Below, in pieces: positions 34,893 to 43,494 of a stretch of DNA of 64,000 nt. The position numbers were made by a program, and so were the translations under genes. Origin of the DNA: Novosphingobium malaysiense (GTDB lineage Bacteria; Pseudomonadota; Alphaproteobacteria; Sphingomonadales; Sphingomonadaceae). Each line of letters begins with the position of its first letter. Positions within the stretch are counted from its first letter, which is position 1. The notes under the pieces are model-generated. The model saw nothing but the letters and a program-made list of their open reading frames with translations, made no database searches and was not told where the DNA came from. The stretch spans positions 124,001 through 188,000 of the forward strand of contig NZ_JTDI01000004.1 of NCBI RefSeq assembly GCF_000802225.1, given 5' to 3'.

Positions 34893-35903
34893 TCACCGGA
34901 ATGCCGGTATCACGTCCCTTGCGAAGATGCCCGCATATTCGAGGAAGCGCTCCGCAGGAAGCCCGGGCGGCATCATCATGGTGAAATGCTCCACCGGAGC
35001 CTTTTCGAGCAGCCGGTTGAAATAGGCGATCGCCTCATCCGGCGTGAAGACCTGCATGATCCCGCTGGCCTTGAAGGCATCGAGGTCCATCGGCTTCATG
35101 CCAGCATCTTCGATGCCGAACGCCTTGTCCTCGTTCATCCACGCGCCGTAGGAATTGTTGACGTGGAGGTAATAGGGGGCGAGTTCGTCCAGCGCGGCCT
35201 GCTTGTCGTGCGCGACGACCATCATCAGGCCCTGAATCCAGATTTTTGCCTGCGCCGGGTCCTTGCCCTGGCCTTCCAGCTTCTCGCGATAGAGCGGCCA
35301 GATATCGGCATTGCCGAAATATCCGTCGCCGTATTTCGCGACGCGTTCCATCGCCTTGGGCGCGAAACCGCCGATGTAGAGCGGTATCTGGCCGCGACTG
35401 GATAACGGGCTGACCTGCGCGCCCCGCACGTTGAAGAACTTGCCTTCGAAGTCGACGGTCTCGCCATCCCAGAGCCGGCGCACGACGTGCAGGAACTCGT
35501 CGAAGCGGGCGCCGCGCTTCTTGAAGTCGAGGCCGTGGGCGGCATATTCGCGGGCCCGGTACCCGATTGCCATGCCCATCGCGAGGCGGCCGCCCGAGAG
35601 GATGTCCAGCACGGCGCAGTCTTCGGCGAAGCGTACCGGCTCGTAGAGCGGCCCCAGCGCAATGCCCGATCCCAGACGCATGCGGCTGGTCCGCGCGGCG
35701 ATCGCCGACAGCGCCACCATCGGCGAAGGCATGTAACCGTCGCTCGCCAGGTGATGCTCGGGCACCCAGGCGCCGTCGAAGCCGAGCGCCTCGGTTTCCA
35801 CCACGGCATCGAGCACGTCACGATAGAGCTCTTCGGGCGCACGCCGCCATGGCCCCGGATTGCGGAAATCGTAGAGGTAGCCGAAGCCGAGTTTGCCAGT
35901 CAT
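34893..35903 (-). CDS. LLM-class (luciferase-like) flavin-dependent oxidoreductase
   Basis: The 336-residue protein has the bacterial luciferase TIM-barrel pattern: FGYLYDFRNPGPWRR opening, LGFDGAWVPEHHL, RLGSGIALGPLYEPVRFAED, VLDILSGGRLAMGMAIGYR and LYIGGFAPKAMERVAKYGDGYF. Family members use reduced FMN or F420 to oxygenate or reduce organic substrates. No specific substrate can be read out. It lies upstream of, and probably in one transcript with, the IclR gene. Confidence 0.93.
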   Translation of the reverse strand: MTGKLGFGYLYDFRNPGPWRRAPEELYRDVLDAVVETEALGFDGAWVPEHHLASDGYMPSPMVALSAIAARTSRMRLGSGIALGPLYEPVRFAEDCAVLDILSGGRLAMGMAIGYRAREYAAHGLDFKKRGARFDEFLHVVRRLWDGETVDFEGKFFNVRGAQVSPLSSRGQIPLYIGGFAPKAMERVAKYGDGYFGNADIWPLYREKLEGQGKDPAQAKIWIQGLMMVVAHDKQAALDELAPYYLHVNNSYGAWMNEDKAFGIEDAGMKPMDLDAFKASGIMQVFTPDEAIAYFNRLLEKAPVEHFTMMMPPGLPAERFLEYAGIFARDVIPAFR

Positions 35904-36030
35904 GGACGCTCTTCCCGCGATTGTAGTTTCGGGCGCGACCTTAGTGTGCTGTCAACGCCCCGCAAGGCGCGGGAGCGATCAGTGGAATGCCGATCCCAGC
36001 CATCCGTTCGGGAATCTGGCTTGTTGGAAA

Positions 36031-36048
36031 GAGGGGGGTACCTCCCTC
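36031..36048 (-). terminator. Palindrome at the phoB stop, likely terminator of the pst-pho operon
   Basis: GAGGGGGGTACCTCCCTC is an 18-nt palindrome with one mismatch that overlaps the phoB stop codon (36047-36049). On the minus strand it is followed by TTTCC, giving a weak terminator-like signature at the end of the long Pho transcript. Confidence 0.5.
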
Positions 36049-36733
36049 AGCTCACGTCCATCGCATATCCGGCGGCCCGCACGGTGCGGATCGGGTCGGT
36101 GTCCCCGGCACGGTTGATCGCCTTGCGCAGACGGCGGATGTGGACGTCCACGGTGCGCTCGTCGATGTCGGAGTCCATGCCCCACACGCCGTCGAGGATC
36201 TGCTGGCGCGACACGACGCGGTTGGGACGCTCCATGAAATAGCGCAGCAGGCGGAATTCGGTGGGGCCGAGATGGAGCGGCTCGCCACCGCGGCGCACCC
36301 GGTGCGAGGTCGCATCGAGTTCGATATCCCCCCACTGCAGCACGTTGCCCGCCAGCGACGGGCGCGAACGGCGCAGCAACGCCTCTATGCGGGCCAGCAA
36401 CTCGCGCGGGGAGAACGGCTTGGTGACATAATCGTCGGCACCGGTCTTGAGGCCGCGGATCATGTCCTCTTCCTCACCGCGCGCTGTGAGCATGATGATG
36501 GGAACCTGCGCCGTTTCCTTGTCCTTGCGGATCTGGCGGCACACTTCGATCCCGGGAACCTGCTCGATCATCCAGTCGAGAACGATGGCATCGGGTGTCT
36601 GCTCGCGCACCATCAGCAAGGCTTCCTCGCCATCACCGGTCGAGCGGACCTCGTATCCTTCTGCGCTCAAATTCCACGTCAGCAATTCGCAAAGCGCGGT
36701 GTCGTCCTCGACGACGAGCACAGTGCCGTTCAT
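36047..36733 (-). CDS. phoB: Phosphate regulon response regulator PhoB
   Basis: The 228-residue OmpR-family activator has a complete receiver: acidic E9-D10-D11, phospho-acceptor D53 (IVLDWM), T83 (MLTARG) and K105 (VTKPF). The winged helix follows (TEFRLLRYFMERPNRVVSR, DERTVDVHIRRLRKAI). When phosphorylated by PhoR it binds 11-bp-spaced CTGTCAT half-sites near -35. The ATG at 36733 is preferred over an upstream in-frame codon; it overlaps the phoU stop as ATGA. It is the last gene of the pst-phoU-phoB run. Confidence 0.96.
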   Translation of the reverse strand: MNGTVLVVEDDTALCELLTWNLSAEGYEVRSTGDGEEALLMVREQTPDAIVLDWMIEQVPGIEVCRQIRKDKETAQVPIIMLTARGEEEDMIRGLKTGADDYVTKPFSPRELLARIEALLRRSRPSLAGNVLQWGDIELDATSHRVRRGGEPLHLGPTEFRLLRYFMERPNRVVSRQQILDGVWGMDSDIDERTVDVHIRRLRKAINRAGDTDPIRTVRAAGYAMDVS

Positions 36734-37425
36734 GCTATACTCCCGGTATCGTCGGTCTGGGAATCGCGTTCGGTGCAATACTCGCCGGTCGCGGCATAGT
36801 AGACCATTTCGGCGACGTTGGTTGCGTGGTCGCCGATGCGTTCCAGATTGCGGGCAATGAAGAGGAGCTGCGCGGCGCTGGTGATCGTCGCCGGATTTTC
36901 CATCATGTGTGTCAGCAGCGAGCGGAACAGTGTGTTGTAGAACTGGTCCAGCTTCTGGTCGCGGCGGATCACTTCCACTGCCAGCGTGGCATCGCGCGAG
37001 CCGTAGGCATTGAGGACATCGCGCACCATGCTCTCGGCAATGTCGGCCATCGCCGGGACCAGCGTGACGGGTTCGATCTTGTTGCGGCCTTCGAGAGCAT
37101 TCACGCGCTTGGCAATGTTCTTGGCATAGTCGCCGATGCGCTCGATCACGCCGGAGATCTTGAGCGCGGCGATGACGTCGCGAAGGTCGTCGGCCATCGG
37201 CGCGCGCAGGGCGATGGTGCGCACGGCAAGGCGGTCCACCTCGGCCTCGAGCGCATCGAGCTTGGCGTCGGCGGCGACGACCTGGTTGGCCAGGGTCTCG
37301 TCATGCTGGGTGAGCGCGGTAATGGCATCGCGAATGGCGACTTCGGCGAGCCCGCCCATTTCGGCAACGAGGCCGCGAAGCTGACCGATCTCTGAATCGA
37401 ATGCCTTTACGGTATGATCGACCAT
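36730..37425 (-). CDS. phoU: Phosphate transport regulator PhoU
   Basis: The 231-residue all-helical protein has two PhoU repeats, each with an ExxxD/metal-binding helix: AALKISGVIERIGDYAKNIAKR near residue 83 and LLFIARNLERIGDHATNVAEM near 185. It links the Pst transporter to PhoR and keeps the regulon off when phosphate is plentiful. The ATG at 37425 (MVDHTVKAFDSEI) is chosen over an upstream in-frame start that overlaps pstB. It starts 13 nt after pstB and overlaps phoB by 4 nt. Confidence 0.95.
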   Translation of the reverse strand: MVDHTVKAFDSEIGQLRGLVAEMGGLAEVAIRDAITALTQHDETLANQVVAADAKLDALEAEVDRLAVRTIALRAPMADDLRDVIAALKISGVIERIGDYAKNIAKRVNALEGRNKIEPVTLVPAMADIAESMVRDVLNAYGSRDATLAVEVIRRDQKLDQFYNTLFRSLLTHMMENPATITSAAQLLFIARNLERIGDHATNVAEMVYYAATGEYCTERDSQTDDTGSIA

Positions 37426-37438
37426 GGCGTTTTCCTTC

Positions 37439-38200
37439 TCAGCCGTAGCGGCCGGTGATGTAGTCCTTGGTCTTAACCTCGCGCGGATTGGTGAAGATTT
37501 CGCTGGTCTCACCATATTCCACGAGGTTGCCAAGGTGGAAGAAGGCCGTGCGCTGGGAAACGCGCGCGGCCTGCTGCATCGAGTGCGTGACGATGACGAT
37601 GGCGTAGTTTTCCTTGAGCTCGTCGATCAGCTCCTCGATCTTCGCGGTCGCGATCGGGTCGAGCGCCGAGCACGGTTCGTCCATCAGGATCACTTCCGGG
37701 CTCACGGCGATGGCACGGGCAATGCACAAGCGCTGCTGCTGACCGCCCGACAGGGCGGTGCCGGCGTCCGACAGGCGATCCTTCACCTCTTCCCACAAAC
37801 CGGCCTTGGTGAGCGCGCTCTCGACGATGGCGTCCATGTCCGCCTTGCTTGCGGCAAGGCCGTGGATGCGCGGCCCGTAGGCCACGTTCTCGTAGATCGA
37901 CTTCGGGAACGGGTTGGGTTTCTGGAACACCATCCCGACCCGCGCGCGCAAGGCTACCGGGTCCATCGAGGCGGCATAGATGTCCTCGCCATCGAGCAGG
38001 ATCTCGCCGGTCACGCGGGCATCGGCGATGGTGTCGTTCATCCGGTTCAGGGAACGCAGGAAGGTCGACTTGCCGCAGCCCGACGGACCGATGAAAGCCG
38101 TGACGATACCGTTGTCGATGTCGATCGAGACGTTGTCGATCGCCTTCTTCGGACCATAGTAAACGTCGACGTTTCTGGCTGTAAGCTTGGTTTCGGTCAT
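37439..38200 (-). CDS. pstB: Phosphate ABC transporter ATP-binding protein PstB
   Basis: The 253-residue ATPase has Walker [14 protein letters not shown]-loop [10 protein letters not shown], signature [14 protein letters not shown], Walker [13 protein letters not shown] and the switch His in [10 protein letters not shown]. All motifs are those of a working PstB. The ATG at 38200 is preferred over an upstream codon because pstA ends at 38205. Confidence 0.97.
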   Translation of the reverse strand: MTETKLTARNVDVYYGPKKAIDNVSIDIDNGIVTAFIGPSGCGKSTFLRSLNRMNDTIADARVTGEILLDGEDIYAASMDPVALRARVGMVFQKPNPFPKSIYENVAYGPRIHGLAASKADMDAIVESALTKAGLWEEVKDRLSDAGTALSGGQQQRLCIARAIAVSPEVILMDEPCSALDPIATAKIEELIDELKENYAIVIVTHSMQQAARVSQRTAFFHLGNLVEYGETSEIFTNPREVKTKDYITGRYG

Positions 38201-38204
38201 GTCC

Positions 38205-39092
38205 CTACCAGCGTACTTCGAACTTGTTTCGAAGGTAGATCGCAAGGCCGTTCATCGCCAGCAGGAAGACCAGCAGGACGATGATGGCGGCGGATGTGTT
38301 CTGGACGAAGCCGGTATCGATTTCGTCCGACCACAGGAAAATCTGCATCGGCAGCACGCTGGAAGGATCGGTGACCCCGCCCGGCGGCGTAACGACGAAG
38401 GCGCGCATGCCGATCATCAGCAGCGGCGCGGTTTCGCCCAGAGCGCGGGCCATGCCGATGATGGTGCCGGTAAGAATGCCAGGTAGCGCGAGCGGCAGGA
38501 CATGGTGGAACACCGTCTGCACCTTGCTCGCGCCCACGGCCAGCGCGGCGTCGCGGATCGAGGGCGGCACCGCCTTGATCGCGTTGCGGCCGGAAATGAC
38601 GATCACCGGCATCGTCATCAGCGCCAGCGTCAGACCGCCGACCAGCGGCGAGGAGCGCGGCATGTCCAGCGTGTTGATGAACACCGCCAGGCCCAGCAGG
38701 CCGAAGATGATCGAAGGCACCGCGGCGAGGTTGTTGATCGACACCTCCACGAGGTCGATCCAGCGGTTCTTCGGCGCGAATTCTTCCAGGTAGATCGCGG
38801 CGAGCACGCCCATCGGGAACGAGAGCAGCAGCGTGACGAACATCGTCAGCAGCGAGCCCTTGGTCGCGCCCCAGACGCCAGCCGTATCCGGATCGGTCGA
38901 ATCGGTTCCCGACAGGAAGCTCCAGTCGAGACCGCCCAGGCCGTTCTTGAGCATGATGAACAGCAGCAGCGCGAGGAACGAGAGCGACAGTACGATCGCC
39001 CCCAGCCCGAGCAGCTTGAAGCGGCGCTCTGCGGCGTTGCGGCGGCTAATGCGCTTGGCGGCCGCGTCCGATTGCCAGTGCGGATTAGTCAT
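38205..39092 (-). CDS. pstA: Phosphate ABC transporter permease PstA
   Basis: This 295-residue inner-membrane permease has about six helices. The ABC coupling loop is [29 protein letters not shown], with the typical [16 protein letters not shown] that follows. Its start overlaps the end of pstC by 8 nt, indicating coupled translation, and its length matches the short PstA type rather than the extended form of some alphaproteobacteria. Confidence 0.96.
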   Translation of the reverse strand: MTNPHWQSDAAAKRISRRNAAERRFKLLGLGAIVLSLSFLALLLFIMLKNGLGGLDWSFLSGTDSTDPDTAGVWGATKGSLLTMFVTLLLSFPMGVLAAIYLEEFAPKNRWIDLVEVSINNLAAVPSIIFGLLGLAVFINTLDMPRSSPLVGGLTLALMTMPVIVISGRNAIKAVPPSIRDAALAVGASKVQTVFHHVLPLALPGILTGTIIGMARALGETAPLLMIGMRAFVVTPPGGVTDPSSVLPMQIFLWSDEIDTGFVQNTSAAIIVLLVFLLAMNGLAIYLRNKFEVRW

Positions 39093-40458
39093 AAGCTTCC
39101 CGGAACTTCTTCACCACCCGCAGGGCGATGATGTTGAGCACCAGCGTGACGATGAACAGCACCAAGCCCAGCGCGAAGGCCGAAAGCGTCTTGGGGCTGT
39201 TGAACTCCTGGTCGCCGGTCAGCATCTGCACGATCTGGTAGGTCACCGTCGTCATCGAGGCGAAGGGATTGGCCGAAAGGCGCGCGGCGGCGCCGGCGGC
39301 CATGACCACGATCATGGTCTCGCCGATGGCGCGGCTGATCGCCAGCATGACACCGGCGACGATGCCGGGCAGCGCGGCCGGCAGCAGCACCTTCTTGATC
39401 GTCTCTGATCGCGTCGCGCCCAGCGCCAGCGAGCCGTCGCTCATCGAACGCGGCACTGCGGCCAGCGCATCGTCGGCCATCGAGGAGACGAACGGGATGA
39501 TCATCACGCCCATGACGAGACCGGCGGCAAGCGCGCTCTCGGTCGAGGGGTTGGCCATGCCCAGCGTCGCGCCGAAATCGCGGATGATCGGCGCCACGGT
39601 GAGCGCAGCGAAATAGCCGTAGACCACGGTGGGGATGCCCGCGAGGATCTCGAGGATCGGCTTCACCCAGCGGCGAACCCGGTGCGAGGCATACTGCGTC
39701 AGGAAGATCGCGCTCATCAGGCCGAGCGGGATGGCGACGATCATGGCGATGATCGCGCCGATGTAGATCGTGCCCCAGAACAGCGGAACCGCGCCGAAAT
39801 TGTCGTCGATGTCGGTGCCGATGGCATTGCCCGGCGACCAGTGGGTGCCGGTGAGGAAGGCAATCGGCGAAACGTCCTTGAAGAACATCCCAGCCTCGAA
39901 CAGCAGCGAGGCGACAATGCCGAACGTGGTCAGGATTGCCATCAGCGAGGCGAGCAGGAGCAGGCCCAGCACGGCACGTTCGACATGGGTGCGAGCCCGG
40001 AAATCCGGACGTATGCGGGTAAAGCCGAAAGCGCCGCCCGCAAAGGCGACGATAGCGATGATCAAGGCCCCGATCAGACCGTAGCGCGTCTGTGCCGCGC
40101 GGAGCGGTTCGGCAATGGTCTGTGCTTCGGCGTTGAATACGGGCGCGTTGGGATTGGCCGCCAGGGTGCGCGCCTCGGCCATGATCGCGTCGCGGTGCAT
40201 GGCATCTGGCGGCAAAGAGGCCGCGGCCGGATCGGCCATGACGACCGAATCGACCAGTCCCGGCATGATCGCGGACCAGGCGGCCCATGCGATCAATGCC
40301 GGAACGATGATCCAGAGCGCCATATGCCAGCCGTGGTAGTTGGGCATCGAATGCATCGAGCCCCGACCGGTATACAGCAGCCGTGCCCGGGCCCGTGCGG
40401 CAAACCAGCCGACGAGACCCAAGCCGATGACGGCCAGGAAAACCCCCGTAAGAATCAT
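39085..40458 (-). CDS. pstC: Phosphate ABC transporter permease PstC with long N-terminal extension
   Basis: The 457-residue permease is about 140 residues longer than E. coli PstC. The extension (about 1-150) contains extra hydrophobic segments (ILTGVFLAVIGLGLVGWFAA, WHMALWIIVPALIAWAAW and GLIGALIIAIVAFAGGAFGF) before the standard core. The core has WGTIYIGAIIAMIVAIPLGL, GIPTVVYGYFAAL and the coupling loop GSLALGATRSETIKKVLLPAALPGI. Extended PstC proteins occur in other alphaproteobacteria. It follows pstS by 20 nt. Confidence 0.95.
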   Translation of the reverse strand: MILTGVFLAVIGLGLVGWFAARARARLLYTGRGSMHSMPNYHGWHMALWIIVPALIAWAAWSAIMPGLVDSVVMADPAAASLPPDAMHRDAIMAEARTLAANPNAPVFNAEAQTIAEPLRAAQTRYGLIGALIIAIVAFAGGAFGFTRIRPDFRARTHVERAVLGLLLLASLMAILTTFGIVASLLFEAGMFFKDVSPIAFLTGTHWSPGNAIGTDIDDNFGAVPLFWGTIYIGAIIAMIVAIPLGLMSAIFLTQYASHRVRRWVKPILEILAGIPTVVYGYFAALTVAPIIRDFGATLGMANPSTESALAAGLVMGVMIIPFVSSMADDALAAVPRSMSDGSLALGATRSETIKKVLLPAALPGIVAGVMLAISRAIGETMIVVMAAGAAARLSANPFASMTTVTYQIVQMLTGDQEFNSPKTLSAFALGLVLFIVTLVLNIIALRVVKKFREAYD

Positions 40459-40478
40459 AACTGGCCGTCAGGTCCTTC

Positions 40479-41525
40479 TTACTTGAGTACGGACGGATCG
40501 AGCGGGGTCATGTTGGCGATGACCTCCGCATTCTTCGCGCGAACGTCGTCGGGCGAGATGACCATGCCCTTCTTCTTGAGCAGACCGTCCGGTCCCCAGA
40601 GCTTCGGCCACTCGTTGACGTACTCCTTCAGGCCCGGGATCGGCGCGAGGTGCTGCTTCTTCACGTAGATGTAGAGCGGACGTGCACCGGGATAGCTGAA
40701 GTCCGAGATCGACGCGTAGGTCGGCTCGACGTCCGAGAGCGGCACGCCCTTGAGCTTGTCGGCGTTCTCTTCGAGGAACGAGTAGCCGAAGATGCCGATG
40801 GCCTTGGGGTTCTGCGAGATCTTCTGGACGATCAGGTTGTCGTTCTCGCCGGCGTCGACATAGGGACCGTCCTCGCGGATCTGGTGGCAGACCTCTTCGT
40901 ACTTGTCCTTGTCGCTCTCCTTGAGCGCCTTCATTGCGTCGTCGGTCTTGCAGCCGGCCTCGAGGATCAGTTCCTTGAGAGCGTCACGCGTGCCGGACGT
41001 CGACGGCGGACCATAGACGAGGATGGGCTCGGCCGGCAGCGACGGGTTCACGTCCTTCCAGGTCTTCGCCGTGTTCGGCTCGCCGTAGGGGTTGGCCGCC
41101 AGCGCCTTGTAGATGTCGGTCGGGGTGAGCATCATGTTCGGGCCGTCCTTCGATTCCGCGAAGGCAATGCCGTCGATGCCGACCTGGATCTCGACGATGT
41201 CGGTGACACCGTTCTTCTGGCACAGCTCGTATTCGGACTTCTTCATGCGGCGCGAGGCGTCCTCGACGTCCGGGTGCTGCGCGCCGACGCCGGCGCAGAA
41301 CAGCTTCATGCCCGCGCCCGTGCCGGTCGATTCGATGACCGGCGACTTGTTGCCGGTGGTCTTGGCGTATTGCTCGGCCACGGCCGTGGCGAACGGATAG
41401 ACGGTCGAGGAACCGACTGCGGTGACATAGTCACGCGCGCCGGAGCCGGCCCCGCCCGAGCCGCCGCAGGCACTGAGCGCAAGCGCGGAAACGGCAGCGA
41501 AGATGATGGTCTTGGTGGATCGCAT
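40479..41525 (-). CDS. pstS: Phosphate-binding lipoprotein PstS
   Basis: The 348-residue periplasmic binding protein has a lipoprotein signal (IIFAAVSALALSACGGSGG; lipobox LSAC). Phosphate-binding loops include VGSSTVYPFATAVAEQY, IESTGTGAGMKLFCAG and GTRDALKELIL. It delivers orthophosphate to PstCAB. The first gene of the pstSCAB-phoU-phoB run, it has a three-unit Pho box ending about 48 nt upstream. Confidence 0.96.
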   Translation of the reverse strand: MRSTKTIIFAAVSALALSACGGSGGAGSGARDYVTAVGSSTVYPFATAVAEQYAKTTGNKSPVIESTGTGAGMKLFCAGVGAQHPDVEDASRRMKKSEYELCQKNGVTDIVEIQVGIDGIAFAESKDGPNMMLTPTDIYKALAANPYGEPNTAKTWKDVNPSLPAEPILVYGPPSTSGTRDALKELILEAGCKTDDAMKALKESDKDKYEEVCHQIREDGPYVDAGENDNLIVQKISQNPKAIGIFGYSFLEENADKLKGVPLSDVEPTYASISDFSYPGARPLYIYVKKQHLAPIPGLKEYVNEWPKLWGPDGLLKKKGMVISPDDVRAKNAEVIANMTPLDPSVLK

Positions 41526-41572
41526 AGTAATACCCCTCGGGCTTCATTCTGGTACGCCCCTATTGGGCTACA

Positions 41573-41601
41573 ATGACACTTCCATGACGAAGACGTGACA
41601 T
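41573..41601 (-). promoter_or_regulatory. Three-unit Pho box upstream of pstS
   Basis: On the minus strand ATGTCAC, TCGTCAT and GTGTCAT follow one another with 4-nt spacers, all with a GTCA core at 11-bp spacing. This is the clearest PhoB site in the window and serves as the internal reference for the others. Confidence 0.88.
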
Positions 41602-41676
41602 TGTCGGAGCGAATCGAATTTGACGGCTAAACCTCGGTTTTCGGTCATTTTCACATCAGAGACAGGCGCCAGAGCG

Positions 41677-41712
41677 CCCCGGGGAGCGGCACGATCGTGC
41701 CGTTTCCCGGGG
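41677..41712 (-). terminator. Long hairpin after the first porin gene
   Basis: An 18-bp stem (CCCCGGGGAGCGGCACGA pairing with the reverse half, two G-T wobbles) without an unpaired loop of note lies just downstream of the minus-strand porin stop at 41764 and upstream of the pstS Pho box. It could terminate or protect porin mRNA. No T-tract follows. Confidence 0.6.
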
Positions 41713-41763
41713 GGTCTAGGCGCGGGGCGGACGCGATGCAAGACGCCGCCCGCAACGACGCGT

Positions 41764-43149
41764 TCAGAAATCGATCTGCGCGCGCATGGCCACGACGTTG
41801 GCGCCGTAGGACGTGTCGCCGCTCGCAGTCGGATAGACGGCGTCGTCGTACTGCAGGCGGGCATAGTTGAGCATCAGGCGGGTGTAGGCGGTCTGGGTCC
41901 AGATAACCGAGAACTCGTATCCGTTCTGGGTTCCGCCGACGATGCCTGCATCGGTCAGATCGAGATAGTCGTAACGCGCATTGACCTGGATGGCACCGAT
42001 ACCGCCCTTGCCGACCGGATGGGTCGGCTTGACGCGATCGAACTTGCCGTTCTTGTAACCGCGCGAGTCGCCCTGGGTCAGGAAATAGCCCATTTCGACA
42101 TAGCCGCCGAAGAAGGTGGGATCGGCAAAGCCGCTGCGCGACACCTTCTGCCAGTAGGCCTCGCCCGCGGCATGGAAAGGACCGGCAATGACGGCCGATT
42201 CGAGGCCGAGGCCGCGCTCCGAATCCGCGCCGAAAGAGCCGGTGTTGATGAAGCGTTCGCCGGTAAAGTGCTCGAACGGACGCTGGCGATACCGGACGGT
42301 CGAGCCATCCTCGACGAGCTTGGCATAATGCACCGAGCCGCCGAAGTGCAGCTGCGTATTACCGAGCTTGGGCATGTAGACCACGCGGCCGTCGACGCTG
42401 AAATCGCGGCTCGGCAGGTCGTTCATGTTGTCCGAGAACGCGCCGCCCTGCACTAGGAAGTCGCCGGTCTTGTACTGCGCGGACACGCCGAGACGCCTTT
42501 CGAAGTTGAAGGCATCGGTGAACGCCGCGCGTTCGATGAACGAGGTGTTGAGACTGCTGGTCAGTTCCTCCAACGACTGGAAATTGTTCTGGTGACCAAC
42601 CACCAGTTCCAGACCGCCATCCTCGTAGCTGACATAGGCATCGGCCATTTCCGCGTCACCACCCGCGAAATCGGCTTCGACCTTGTAACCGAACCCGCCG
42701 GGGATTTCGCCCTGCACACCAAGGCGTGCGCGGCGCATCTCGCTGCCGAATCCGTCCTGGCGGCCGGTCGAGTCGGGATAGTCGCTGAAGCCGGCATCGA
42801 TGTTCAGGCGCCCGCGCACCTTGAACGACCAGCCGCCTTCGCCTTCGAACTGCGGCGCGCCCTTCCACGCCACCTTGACCGGCGGTGCCTTTTCGGCGGC
42901 GGTCTTGGCTGCCGTTGCAGTTTCGGTGGCCGCCTGCGCGACCTGATTGGCCGATTCGGCCTGGGCCTGCGCCGTCGCAAGCTCAGCCTGCAGCGAATCG
43001 ATCCGCTGCGCCATCGCCTGCATCTGGGCACGCATGGCGGCCAGTTCTTCCTGCACGGACGCGGCGTCGGCCGCGCTCGCCTGAGTCGGCAATGCCCAAC
43101 CGGCCGAAACAGCCAGCGCCACAGCCGAAATACGTATGCTTTTCCTCAC
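41764..43149 (-). CDS. oprO: Phosphate-selective porin, OprO/OprP family (copy 1)
   Basis: The 461-residue outer-membrane protein has a signal peptide (ISAVALAVSAGWALPTQASA), then a periplasmic coiled coil (VQEELAAMRAQMQAMAQRID onward to about residue 85). A 16-strand beta barrel follows, with GEGGWSFKVRGRLNIDAGF, RARLGVQGEIPGGFGYKVEADF and a final AMRAQIDF. Relatives form trimeric anion channels with a phosphate selectivity ladder. It uses a GTG start with AAGGA upstream, and lies upstream of pstS on the same strand under a Pho-box-like array. Confidence 0.92.
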   Translation of the reverse strand: MRKSIRISAVALAVSAGWALPTQASAADAASVQEELAAMRAQMQAMAQRIDSLQAELATAQAQAESANQVAQAATETATAAKTAAEKAPPVKVAWKGAPQFEGEGGWSFKVRGRLNIDAGFSDYPDSTGRQDGFGSEMRRARLGVQGEIPGGFGYKVEADFAGGDAEMADAYVSYEDGGLELVVGHQNNFQSLEELTSSLNTSFIERAAFTDAFNFERRLGVSAQYKTGDFLVQGGAFSDNMNDLPSRDFSVDGRVVYMPKLGNTQLHFGGSVHYAKLVEDGSTVRYRQRPFEHFTGERFINTGSFGADSERGLGLESAVIAGPFHAAGEAYWQKVSRSGFADPTFFGGYVEMGYFLTQGDSRGYKNGKFDRVKPTHPVGKGGIGAIQVNARYDYLDLTDAGIVGGTQNGYEFSVIWTQTAYTRLMLNYARLQYDDAVYPTASGDTSYGANVVAMRAQIDF

Positions 43150-43175
43150 TTTTCGGGTCCTTTCGTGAACCTTCG

Positions 43176-43226
43176 GTTACATTTCGCTGACGCCGATATG
43201 ACTGCATTGTTACGAGTACATGACAC
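43176..43226 (-). promoter_or_regulatory. Pho-box-like array upstream of porin copy 1
   Basis: Minus-strand units GTGTCAT, TCGTAAC and CAGTCAT (plus-strand 43220, 43209, 43198) are spaced 11 bp apart. Two further weaker units (43187 and 43176) continue the phase towards the start codon. The first three are likely the functional box; the last two would overlap the -10/leader. Confidence 0.7.
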
Positions 43227-43365
43227 TCCGCCGGCCCAAATAAACTGTATATCGCGGAATATAGTATTGCCAATGTCTGCGCCCGCACACGATTAAATGC
43301 GTCCGGCTTCACAGTGATGGCGGCAAGGGGCAGCGCGGGCCGCGGGAAAGGCGCTGCAACACAAA

Positions 43366-43440
43366 ATCGCCCCTGGCCGCGGTCCCCCGGAGGAGAGGGA
43401 GCCAATCCCCCTTCCTCCGAGGTTCCCAGCCAAGGGCGAT
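43366..43440 (-). terminator. Large interrupted hairpin after the second porin gene
   Basis: ATCGCCCCTGGC (from 43366) pairs with GCCAAGGGCGAT (to 43440) with one mismatch. Inside it, CGGAGGAGAGGG pairs with a CCCTTCCTCCG stretch. It lies 55 nt beyond the stop of the minus-strand porin copy 2, a place for a terminator or mRNA-stabilising structure. Confidence 0.5.
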
Positions 43441-43494
43441 GTCACGTAGCCGTTCCGGAATGCGATCCAGGACGGCCTTCAGGCGTCGAGACGC

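Larger units (their letters stand above)
43150..43494. other. Intergenic region between the two porin genes (345 nt)
   Basis: It holds the ribosome-binding site and Pho-box-like array of porin copy 1 (43150-43226), an AT-richer stretch around 43235-43300, and a large interrupted hairpin just downstream of porin copy 2. No additional coding frame is convincing. Confidence 0.6.
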
